From: Sclerotinia nivalis
Taxonomy: Eukaryota > Ascomycota > Leotiomycetes > Helotiales > Sclerotiniaceae
Assembly: GCA_029531795.1 (NCBI GenBank)
Contig: JAPEIS010000010.1
Span: 1,364,001 to 1,428,000, forward strand
DNA length: 64,000 nucleotides
Direction: 5' to 3'
Positions 54,572 to 64,000 of this stretch are shown here, piece after piece. The notes under the pieces were generated by a model. That model had not been told where the DNA came from. It worked only from the letters and a program-made list of their open reading frames with translations, and made no database searches. Both the position numbers and the translations under genes were made by a program. Numbering within the stretch: the stretch's first letter is position 1; every line of letters starts with the position of its first letter.

Positions 54572-57500
54572 TCATTTTCTCCTCTCCATCTTCCTCCCTC
54601 TACTCCGTTCCCTCTCGTCAATCTTCTCCCTATCCCTACAAATCTCCACCATCCTCTTCATTTCTACCGCTCTCAATGGTTTGGGTTCTTTTAACCCACA
54701 TTCTGCCTCTTTAACCACCATTTTTAAATCTCTATTCAAACTACCGTCCCTCCCCCTATCAATACCCCCATCATTCCCCCTCCTCAAACTCTCATTTTTC
54801 CTCTCTCCCTTTCCCTTTCCTCCATCCTTTCCCTCGCCCCTCCCGTCTCCCGTTCCCCACCCAACCAACCCATCTAAATCCAACTCTCCATCAATCAACC
54901 CCCCATTCCTCTCAATTTCCCTCTCCACCTCATCCCAATCAATACTCTGACTCCCGTCCCTCCCCATATGCATCCTCGCATCTCTCAATCCTCTTTTAAT
55001 CGGTAAATGACCCAACGCATCGCCCTCATCCTGATTCATTCCCGGAACTTCATTCCACCGACCCACCACATGTTGTCTATTTCCCGTTCTGGGCCCCCGA
55101 CTTTGTGGTCTCGTTTTCGTCGGTGGGGAAACTTGGTCAATAGTTTCGATGGCATCAGTACGCTCTTCTACTCCATGTTCTTCTTTTCCCTTCCCCTTTC
55201 CTTTCCATTTTTCTCTCGCTACAATTGCACTTGGGAATATAGGATTTATTTTCCTCTCATCTCCATCTCGAACAGGACTCATCTCAAAACATTCTTTCCT
55301 ACCATCCACCAACCTCTTCGCAATCCTACCATTCGCAACTTGTCTACTACTCTCACCATCCTTCTTCTTTTCCTTCCCAGGACTAACACATTCATCATTT
55401 TTCCTCGAGATCTCTTCAAACATCTTCAACTTTTCTGCAATCAACCCATTCCTCACCTGTTTAGGTTTCTTGATACCCGATCGCGGCCACGTCTGAACTG
55501 TCGATTTCTCGACGAGTGATAATATCGGCGAGGCATCTACATCTACCATATGAGGTTCTCTCCTGGGTGTTTGTAAACGCCCCGGTATCGCTATTCTCTC
55601 AGGTGTTTCCAATGGTAAAGTAGATACTCTCTGCACGAGCGTTTCCGATAGAGTTTGTTTCCTCGGAGAGGGAGATTTAGGACTTTTAGTACGTGGAACA
55701 GAAAGAGGAAGAGGATGCTTAGGAGTAATAATACCCTTTCTACAAATGCGCGATGAGAAGACCGGAGGTGGTGGTGCCGGTGGAGGAGTAGGAATGACTG
55801 AAGAAACTCCCCCATCTTTAACTGGAGACACTGTTCTACGATCTGCATCTTTAGATGCAGAACCCGGTAATACGGTAGAAGCAAAAGATGCACCACCATC
55901 AAATCGCAATCTCATATCCGCAACTTTCGATTTGGATCGAAAAGAGGTAGTATCCTTGATTCGTTGAGGTTTTCTAACATCATCTTCTTTTCCGTCGTTT
56001 TTGGGCATAGGAGATACCTCGTAGCTTTCTTGTAGGGTAATCTTCTCTTGATTTTGAGCTTTTCGTGCTTCGGTCTTGGCTTGGTAGATGGCTTCGATCT
56101 TCTCACTGATCTGGTTACGACGGGTATCAACATCTTTCTGGATACCCGTCTTGGGATCTTTGCGACCAGGGATAGTTCTTCCTCTTGGTCTTGGGATTTT
56201 CGGGACGTCGAAATTTCGAGTGGGTGTGGTGTTTACTTCGTATCGAGCTAATGAACTACCGCGAGGACTAAGGTCAACTGGAGATGAGAGTCAGTATTGC
56301 TCTGAACCAAGTGAATCATCGATAATTGGCAGTGGAAACACGGGATCTTGGCTGAGTCTTGCGAGAAAACCAATCAAGACATAATACACATACCTTTCGT
56401 CTCCGAATTAAGTCTACAAAATGGCTGCGGCTTCGTCGGTGAAGTATGAGGTGAAATAGTAATCGAAGATCTCGTCTTTTCCGACGATTCTTGAGACGCT
56501 AGAAAGGGGTTTTGAAATGCCTCACCAAAAACCTTTCTTTGCTTCCTCGATGCTGGAGGTGAATATTGCGATTTAGTAGGTGACGAAAATGTACTTTTTT
56601 CTCTGGCCAATTCTGATGTCCTCGAAAAGTTTGCCGAGCCCGCGGCTGCTCCCTTATACGCTGGAGTTTGGGTTTCGATCCCTGTTGTGTAAGAAGTTGG
56701 GGAGGATTCAACATTATGATGATGCGAATCATGATTTGGAGCCAATTTAGATAACCCGGTCTTTGGAGGACTTGTTTTCGGAAGACTCGAGGGACATTTC
56801 TCATCGGGACTTCCGTCGAAAAAGCGTATCCGGTCCTTAATCATGTTTCCTATCTTCTTGTTTGGAGACTTCTTTGGTAGCGCATATGCTGGGGTTTCGA
56901 CTTTTGCAGCGTTCCTATGCTTAGAGGTAGATCTCGAGGAAATCATTCGATTTTCACTCTTCGATGGAGTCTTGATAGCTTTGACTGGCTGCTGTGGTGT
57001 CCTTAATCGTCGTGATTGGAATTGCTTGTTTTGAGATCTGAGCATCGTCGATTTTGTACTACTAGGAGTATCTCCCCAAGTATTATTCTTCAGGTATTCA
57101 TCAAGAAAAACATCATCATCCTTAGATAAATTCCTACTCGTCGGGCTTAAGATTGTCGATAATCGTTTTTGTGAAGAATCCCGTGTCCTGCTTCGTTTTC
57201 TGGGAGAGTTTCGTGCTGAGTGCAATGGCGCCGGCTGGAGTGTGAGATCTTGAATTGGAAGACTTAGAGCATCCATAGCTTCGAATTTACCAACTAGACA
57301 TCGAAGAGCAGATGTCACGACGGGTTTTGACCTACGGAATATCTACCGTCAGTAGATATCCTACGAAACGTGCAAACAGCTGACGACTTAAGCCAACCAA
57401 TACAACTAGGGACTTCTCACCGGTAAAATGTCTTATGATCCTTATTGCTCCACCCACGAGTAGGAGTAGAAGGGCCATCAGTAGAAGAAGGCTTCGATCT

Positions 57501-57587
57501 CGCTCTTGCCGCGGAGGGAAGTTTAGCATTGGTGCGATAAGCAGTACGACCATAACTGCTACGACCCCACGAGCCATGATAGGACAT
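54572..57587 (-). CDS. Disordered S/T-P-rich protein, 936 aa, function unknown
   Basis: Not recognised. Exons 57587-57421, 57331-56394, 56277-54572; introns 89 and 116 bp; joined length divisible by three. Seen: the one segment that looks folded is near residues 45-85 (HKTFYRSKPVVTSALRCLVG, KFEAMDALSLPIQDLTLQP), spread over the first splice junction. The rest is disordered and strongly basic, with many S/T-P sites followed by K/R (NSPRKRSR, KSPNKKIG, SPKSPSPRKQ), the pattern of cyclin-dependent-kinase substrates. A helical stretch, DTRRNQISEKIEAIYQAKTE, lies after the second intron. The C-terminal third alternates Glu/Arg/Asp-rich and Gly/Lys-rich runs (GDGRGEGKDGGKGKGERK) and ends EKIDERERSRGRKMERRK. 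Inference: a nuclear, cell-cycle-phosphorylated scaffold (spindle-pole or chromatin) is plausible, but nothing proves it. Confidence 0.8.
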
Positions 57588-58134
57588 ATTGGCCTCTGTA
57601 TAATTGCATACACTGGCCGTGTAAATACTTCGAGACAAAATCAGATAGCAGGGAATACTATGATATGGTCACTGGAGCGGAGCAGTGAAATAGTTATGTT
57701 GTGTGAAACGGCTGAACGAATGACAATATGGAGTTGTGAGTTTGTTTGATGTACTATTTTCATGATGTAGACCTTGAGACGGCGAAAAGCTCTTTCCATT
57801 TACGATGGAAATCAATAGGCGCCAGGAAGTCGCAACTGGCACTTGCCAAATCTATCAAGAACGGAAGCACATCATTGTATCCAAAAGAGGCCTTAATGTG
57901 TAAAAAACGATCTCTTTTGACCAAGAGATCTATAAATTAATACTATGTATTTCCATGCGTAAATACATTTGAAGAACTAAAGTTTATGTCCGATTCGCTC
58001 GCACCTGTGCAAATGCTCCTAATGCTCATCATCACCCTCTTCCTGAATATATCCATCACCTCCATTGAACTGTCCAACCTATTTTCATTATCAACTCAAG
58101 GGTATTTATCATGCGTAGCTATAATCAAATCCAC
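57588..58134. other. Intergenic, 547 bp
   Basis: Promoter of the 936-aa protein gene and 3' flank of STE2, both on the minus strand. A short inverted repeat (AAAAACGATCTCTTTTG / AAGAGATC) near 57903-57930 could form a small hairpin. Confidence 0.4.
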
Positions 58135-59382
58135 TCATGCCTTCTGAACACCATATGACCTATCAATGCGAACACCCATAGCCTCAAGATCCAACTCCGT
58201 ACTATCCCGCGGAACATATCTAGCCTGATTATCCACAACAACAGAGTCAATTGTGGTAACCTGTTCCATGGCGTTGCCACCGTTTCTAGTGGCATTACTT
58301 CCTTTTCTGGACTGGAAATCGAGTCGGGAGGATTGTGCTGTGACGTCGCTAGCACATATCTTTCGTGAATAGTTTCCGGGTTGTGAGCCGTACGTGCCAC
58401 CGGAACCAGTAAGGTTGGACATATCAATAGAGGACATTTCCTCATCAGTTGCCATGCTGGCCCAAAGTGAAGAAATGGGAAGTAAGAGCGCGACCGTGGT
58501 AAGAGCGATAGAGCCTGCTTCTGGGAATGTTACAGGGGTTATGTATTCGAGGACGGCAAATATGGCTATTTGAGATTAGTTCACATTCAAACTAGACGGG
58601 AAATATGGGATCTTACAAGGAATAATCATCGTACAGCCACCCATAGCAGCGAGAATTCGTACGGCGCTCCATTGTCTCCATCCATTTCTTCGACGATTGT
58701 AGAGAGTCCATACCAACTTCCCCGTAAACACGAGGGAAAAGAACCAAATCGAAATTGTCTCCGTAACCAATGTTCCTTTCGCCAACCATTGCATTGGCAC
58801 AGAAGAAGCAGCTGTTGCTAAAATTGCCATGGAGTTGACGACAGTTGCGGCGAATCTAAAGCCAATTGCTAATAGAGCAACGATACCAGAGAGACCGGTC
58901 AGGATAAATCGATATATGTCGTCCAAGCCCTTGCATACTGTATAAGCTTGAAGGTACAAGGACATGTTGACTGTGATTGTCATGCAAAGAGGGATGGCAC
59001 TACCAGCAACGCTAGAAGCATATGCCGATCTCGGTACTCTGCTGAAATCCATTGTGAAAGCGGCGTAAAAATCATTAAAGCCCTGGACAAAATAAACGGC
59101 GAAGAGGATAGCGCGGAGAAAGCCGAAAATGAGAGAGAGGGTGTTGAGCACGAAGAGAATGGTCTTGCGCTTGGCTGCCTTGGTAAGAACGACGACAACG
59201 AAGAACATCAACAAGCAAGCTCCAGCTTGAGCGCCATAGTTGATACAACTAGCCACATTGTAGTAGTAGAAAAAGTCGATGTCGAGGGGGGTGAGGGACA
59301 CAGGTGTGACGCCATCGGCCATGAGAATGTTAATGCTCTGGGTGAGCGGATCGAAGCTCGAATTATTGGAAGCCATCTTCAT
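58135..59382 (-). CDS. STE2: Alpha-factor-type pheromone receptor (GPCR)
   Basis: Seen: exons 59382-58617 and 58565-58135; intron 51 bp (GTAAGA..ATAG), phase 1; 398 aa. Seven hydrophobic helices can be followed: INYGAQAGACLLMFFVVVVL (TM1), TILFVLNTLSLIFGFLRAIL (TM2), AGSAIPLCMTITVNMSLYLQ (TM3), FILTGLSGIVALLAIGFRFA (TM4), ETISIWFFSLVFTGKLVW (TM5), AAMGGCTMIIP joined to SIFAVLEYI (TM6), and GSIALTTVALLLPISSLWAS (TM7). The N-terminus has an NxS glycosylation site, and the Ser/Arg/Asn-rich C-tail carries phosphorylation and internalisation-type residues. Known: this is the Ste2/PreB/Pre-2 class that binds alpha-factor-like peptide and signals through the G-protein/MAPK route in mating and hyphal chemotropism. 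The proline in TM6 created by the splice (IIP-SIF) is characteristic of the family. A second ATG two codons later (59376) is an equally good start. Confidence 0.95.
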
Positions 59383-62160
59383 TTACCGTTTCCGTAGTTG
59401 TGGTAAGTCGTAAGTATGGTTCGGGTATCAAAGTAGCAGACGCGTCGAAGGAGAAAATGTAAAGAGTAACTGCAAAAATCGCTATGATAGAATAATCGAA
59501 GTATTATTACTGGTAAGGAAAGTTTGAAAGGTTGAAGGCGCTGAAAGTATATGTTGATGAGTTGTTTGTAGGAGGAGAAGAGGATTCATATTCAAGTGGT
59601 CCTAGGGGTCCTGAAATAGATACGAGACCACAAGTCGTGCCCGTAACGACAGTGTCTCGAGATAATAGCAAGGGCATTACTTTGCCATAGTATTGTGGAT
59701 ATGATATTGAATTGGCGAGGATCAAGGTCTTGATATTATCACAGTAATATCACAGCTAAGGACAATGGAACTCTCCTTAGTATTGTTCGAATTTACTGAA
59801 ATAGTCTAGGTTGACACAAGATTTTCAGTAGGAAAGAATAATAGGAAACCTTGATACAACAAAAATCAAAGAATAAGTAATGCATTGTTAATTTTAACCT
59901 AGACTACTTAGTCAAAATCAATTTGAAAGCGGAATTGGGTCTGAAAGCACTAGCATTTCACGGAAGTTCAGAAATATGAGTACATATTGTTTGTGACAGG
60001 CGTCCTTAGTATTGTTCGTGATACCTTCATATTGTTCTTGTAGGCGAGCGACATGGAGCCACATGGAGCCACACAAAAACTTTGAACGAAAGCAGTGAAT
60101 TTTTTGCATGAGATGGAAGAAAAAGTGGAACTGATCGTCATTATAAACTTCGCGCTACAAATGAATCAATACGGTGATAATGTATTTTGATGCGTTTAAC
60201 TTCCTAGGGGTGAAGTCATTGACAGTTGAAAATTTCTCACACCACAATATGCCAAGACTTTAAATTTGGCTCGAGGTTCACGTGCTTGAAGGGGCTTGCT
60301 GCTCACGAACAATCTTTTCGCGGCCCGTTTCCATGCATCGGCTCGTCACGAATGTAATATGTTCAATTTGATGTTGTGTATTACCCAATCGATCGACATG
60401 TGTTGATAACGCTTCTGCATATTCCCGTTGTTGAAATATCATGTCCTATCAAAAGCTAAATTTGATATGCTCAATATCTCGAGCTTTCCATATCATGAAC
60501 CGGAAAGATTCCGAACAGGACTGGAAGAAATCGGTGATATGCAGAGCGGATGGGACACATTAAATTATTGATGTATCGTAACGATTTCTCTTTCCTATTT
60601 TGGAAAGAAAGAGGCTCCGATCTCGCATTGAGACTTGGTTTACTGTTTAATCCTCAAGTAGTTAAACCTGGATACATGCCTAGGGACAATTCGGTGTATT
60701 TAGATACACTGTATGGTTTCCGAACAATTTCGGAAATTGTAAGCAGTGTCTTCTTACCTCGCTCTCACAACTATTTTGACTTCCCTCCAACATCACTCAA
60801 CCAACAGCAAACAAAGTTTGTCTATTTGAACTAATTTCAAGTAATCATCCATTCGCATTCGTGAGTGAAGGAATTCGCGAAACTGCCTATCAGAATCTAT
60901 TTCCTTGGGAGATACTTCTTCGCCAGATGTGAGTGAAAGGTTGGAACTGGCCAACGTTAACTTTGATTGTGAATATAATGAATCAGTTCGATTTACCAAA
61001 CTTAGTTCCGACACTGTACTTGTTCAAAATACTAGGCCTGATTTGTACATTGAATCTCTCTACTACATTGAATCTCTCTATTACATTGAGTCCAGTCTGA
61101 ATTGAATCTCTCTATTACATTGAGTCCAGTCTGATAAACTAAATCCATTTCCAACAATAGATCTCTTAGGAATTTTCAAAATGAAGTTATTCTAGCCTGC
61201 CTAGATCTAGGCAGACTAGACAATATCTACCTACATACACCATCGTCCCTCTTTTCACTCATGCTGCAACTATCAGTACTCTTGACGAGGCATCGTTCCA
61301 TACAAAGATCTTCTCTATCTTTTAGACAAAGCTTGAAGATTTAGGGAATGCAGCGCCACGGACGGAATTTTTTGGTTTTGGCGCCATAAGCATATATAAC
61401 TTTCATGGTTCTTGTATATTGTGATCGTCTTCATTTCTTTCTATTCAACGAATAGCAATACAGCAAACTTCAACCAGTCATTTCACAATCATTTCCATCA
61501 CCTTCCGTTATTTTATCAATCATCTACTTATCACCATGACAAGTCGAAGTTCATATGCCGACCATTAACGGATCGAAATGTTGAAAATATTCTTTTGTGT
61601 TAATGGAAGGTCAGAATGGCATGGGAATATGGGGCATCAAGTCGTTGCTCTCGTGATAAGGAATTGACCATAGTAGAGACTTGAATCTTCTAAAGAGTGT
61701 TATGAAGAACCCCATTATTGTGACTGTGAGCAAAGTAGAAGCTCGGAACTCATTTGCTTTAAAAACAAAAGAACCAATTCAAAATCACAATCACAATCAC
61801 AGTAGAAACCAAATAAGAAAGCCAGTTTTTTGATCAGCATAATTAAGATTTAAGTAGCGTGCTCAGCATCTACTGAAAAGACTTGTATGTATTTAGAGAA
61901 AGTGCAAGTCAATTCATCATCACAGTATCTATGGGACCACCCCCTCCCCCAGCTCAAGAGATGAAATCACAGATCTCATTCCCCATCGCCAGATAGAGTC
62001 CACTGTTCGATATAAGGGAAAAATCTAACACAAAGGGAATTCCGAGCCATTCTTCAACCTTCAATAATAACCATTAATCGTGAGCCTGTTCCATTTCCAG
62101 AAAACTTCATCGGCACTATCCGCTATCGACCATCGACCATCGCTAGCATGCTGAAGATGC
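59383..62160. other. Intergenic, 2.8 kb, STE2 promoter side to Egh16-like gene 3' side
   Basis: The first kilobase is the STE2 promoter. Contains a 16-bp direct repeat (59774-59789 and 60003-60018), an 11-bp inverted repeat (59802-59812 and 59896-59906) and a nested tandem repeat at 61047-61137. Short frames (60550-60834, 61412-61603) have no recognisable features; one starts at an ATG (60550) but is only 94 codons. No gene called. Confidence 0.5.
61047..61137. repeat. Nested tandem repeat (ATTGAATCTCTCTATTAC units)
   Basis: Three ATTGAATCTCTCTA(T/C)TAC units of 18 bp and two ATTGAGTCCAGTCTGA units of 16 bp, the last 18+16-bp pair being a clean duplication. Confidence 0.9.
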
Positions 62161-63100
62161 TTACTCGGAGTTGGCAGCGAGAGCGCGGGCGAAGCGGCGC
62201 TTGCTGAGGTTGTACTCGATAGCACGCTTCTTGGCACCGGCAGACTGGGTGAAAGCGACGGATCCACCGAAAGGTCCAGCGAGAGCGCTGTTCTGGACCT
62301 TGGCGATACAGACATTGGAGGCGCCACCGACAGAGCCGGAGCAAGTCATACCAGCTGGCATTTGAATGGCCACTGGGAAATCCATGGTTTGAGCGGCGGA
62401 AAGACCACCGATACCGATACCTGGAACGTTCTGGGTAACTTCAGCTTTCTTGAAGGCAGCTGGGTCGGTTCCACCGGAGGTGCTGTCAACCATTGCGGTC
62501 AAGGGTCCGGCACCATCTTGGTTGACTTGATGGAAGGTCATCTTGACAGTTCCGTCATCGGCGCAAGTTGGCATGCCAGATGTGGCACCAGCACCTTCAG
62601 CAGCCTTGACACCGGTCTCTGATGTACCTTTTGGTGTCTTGGCACCACCATTGGCGGCGCGGGCGACGAGGGAGCGACGATGCATGCTTGCGGCGTGAAT
62701 CTTACGAGCTTCAATTGCGGAGGTGCTGTTGGCATTGCCTCCCATGAACATGGAGATCATCTTGGAAGCGTCGACTGGGCCAGTGGAGGTACGGCCAAGA
62801 GCACTAGCTTTGTTGGTACCGAGCTCGTTAGCTCTGATGATGGAGGTATCGGCCTCGGAACCGCATCCTGGAGTTGGGCAATCACGAGGAGTTCCGTCGG
62901 CGACTAGATTAACGTGTTAATGGGATGAGGCTAAAGAGGAAAGGCGAAGAAGCTATAAGTAACTCCAAGAGATGAGGAAACTTACCCGAAAGAGCAGGCA
63001 TGGCAACCTTGTTGGCACCCTGGACTTCAGTGAGGAGACCGTGGGCCAAGACGTTGGTGGCACCGAAGGCCAAAAGGAGGATTGCTGAAGTGTATTGCAT
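62161..63100 (-). CDS. Secreted Egh16/MAS3-type protein
   Basis: Seen: exons 63100-62986 and 62903-62161, intron 82 bp (GTAAGT..TCTAG), phase 1; 285 aa. Signal peptide MQYTSAILLLAFGATNVLA, then HGLLTEVQGANKVAMPALSG and, across the intron, VADGTPRDCPTPGCGSEADT, followed by SIIRANELGTNKASALGRT, GPVDASKMISMFMGG and the C-terminal half CADDGTVKMTFHQVNQDGAG, TMDFPVAIQMPAGMTCSGS, NVCIAKVQN, GGSVAFTQS. Known: this arrangement (HG after cleavage, G-AN-V-MP, DCP-PGCG-E-D) belongs to the Egh16/Egh7 family, which includes the Magnaporthe appressorium proteins GAS1/GAS2 and MAS1/MAS3, fungal surface proteins linked to infection; molecular activity is not established. Ala/Ser/Gly-rich, with G/C-ending codons, suggesting high expression. 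A TATAAAG word lies upstream near 63276. Confidence 0.93.
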
Positions 63101-64000
63101 TTTGAAGGTAGTTGGTTTGTTATGAAGTTGAAAACTTTGAAAATTATTGAAGGATAGTTTGTGAGATTAAATGTAAAGCGACCGGCGCAAGATGGAAAGA
63201 TTGTAAAATAAAGTGAAGAAGATGCTGAAGATGCTGATGATGAAAAAAAAAATATTCCACTGGGAGAATGAACCTTCTTTATACAAAATTCAACTACCGC
63301 CAGCTTGGTTGAGGATGCCGAGCATGGAAGTGCATTGGCGTGCTTGACCGACCATGGTCTCTCCATAAAAATTTCGAAAACATACATCTAAACAATGAGG
63401 TTTGGTGATACTACTCCGAGACATCAAAAAATCCGACCACGTTGCTGTGGAGATCAGTAAAGGACCTAGATTCTTTGAGCATTGATCTGTGATTGTCCAC
63501 ACAGAGAGAATCAGATTAAGGACGTAGATATCTCTCACAAAGAACTAACATCTCAATGATAACGAATGGCAAAACAGGATGTTTCCTGGTCGATCATGGG
63601 ATACTGGGTTGTGAGATTACCCGGGGACAATCTCAAATCTCATCTCAGATCTTCCATCTTTGCTTCTCCAACCCTAAGGCTGATGCTTTGATTGTTTGGA
63701 CTTCGCTCCTTCCCGGAATTAGACAGCTAATACTGGTAATCGAATGTGGCCACTGGCTTCTTGCCCGTTTCAAGCAGGCATGGTCATAGAGTTAAGCTTG
63801 TTTCGACATCATGACCAGCTCCTAGGACATGAATAATGCCCTACTTCTATCTGAGAAACACAGCCACAGAATCGCAGCAATATCCTCAAAGGTCTTAGCT
63901 GTCGCAGATCGCCAAATATAGTCAAAGTCCCCTGGCGACCGTGCGGTTGTCTGGGAAAATGCACCTTTAATCTTCAATGACCGTGTGTATCTTAAGCGGG
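63101..64000. other. Promoter and upstream region of the Egh16-type gene
   Basis: The first 200 bp is a C/T- and A-rich leader on the minus strand. Frames at 63290-63538 and 63556-63789 have no recognisable features. Nothing else seen to the window end. Confidence 0.45.
63276..63283 (-). promoter_or_regulatory. TATA-like box of the Egh16-type gene
   Basis: The minus strand reads GTATAAAG about 175 bp upstream of the ATG at 63100, a plausible TATA box with a CT/A-rich 5' leader between. Predicted from position and sequence alone. Confidence 0.4.

Overview
The window is nuclear DNA of a filamentous ascomycete. The genes are broken by short introns of about 50-75 bp with GT..AG ends and CTAAC/CTGAC-type branch points, the intergenic DNA is AT-rich and full of microsatellites, and the gene content is purely fungal (CFEM protein, alpha-pheromone receptor, Egh16-type secreted protein, NACHT STAND NTPase). 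Codon use, gene content and the intergenic style fit a leotiomycete of the Botrytis/Sclerotinia group; that placement is inference from memory of such genomes and was not tested by a search.

Layout, left to right. 1-2015 (-): membrane-anchored CFEM protein, cut by the window edge. 3478-5042 (-): DBP5 mRNA-export helicase, divergent from 5583-7967 (+) BZZ1 F-BAR/C1/SH3 protein. 9407-9817 (-): small coiled-coil protein. 11214-13742 (+): unrecognised 842-residue protein with a long acidic DEKP-type repeat tail. 15297-16062 (-): glutathione S-transferase pseudogene. 17267-18826 (+): damaged NACHT NTPase gene running into an array of about 115-bp degenerate tandem repeats. 19722-21194 (+): F-box-like protein. 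23207-24379 (-): TMEM115-like membrane protein. 27741-30369 (+): LisH-WD40 SIF2/TBL1-type co-repressor subunit.

A 7.7-kb gene-free stretch follows, then 38077-41568 (+): SSN6/CYC8 co-repressor with TPRs. 42914-44074 (-): thioredoxin-fold AAED1/PRXL2-like protein. 45622-46480 (+): small membrane-anchored protein. 46963-48442 (+): serine-rich basic protein of unknown function. 49234-50778 (-): indoleamine 2,3-dioxygenase, divergent from 51567-53507 (+) VPS23/TSG101 (ESCRT-I). 54572-57587 (-): 936-residue disordered S/T-P-rich protein. 58135-59382 (-): STE2 alpha-pheromone receptor. 62161-63100 (-): secreted Egh16/MAS3-type protein.

No gene cluster with one joint function is visible. Most genes are conserved housekeeping genes (mRNA export, actin/endocytosis, ESCRT sorting, transcriptional co-repression, NAD/tryptophan metabolism, mating). 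The block from about 9 to 21 kb is different: it holds an orphan gene, a GST with two nonsense codons and a frameshift, a broken NACHT gene, an F-box gene and degenerate repeats, and it looks like a fast-evolving accessory segment. I found no CRISPR, no rRNA or tRNA gene I can support, and no intact transposon. Exon boundaries were worked out by hand from splice signals and frame continuity; total lengths are divisible by three in every multi-exon model given for an intact gene, except the edge-cut CFEM gene.
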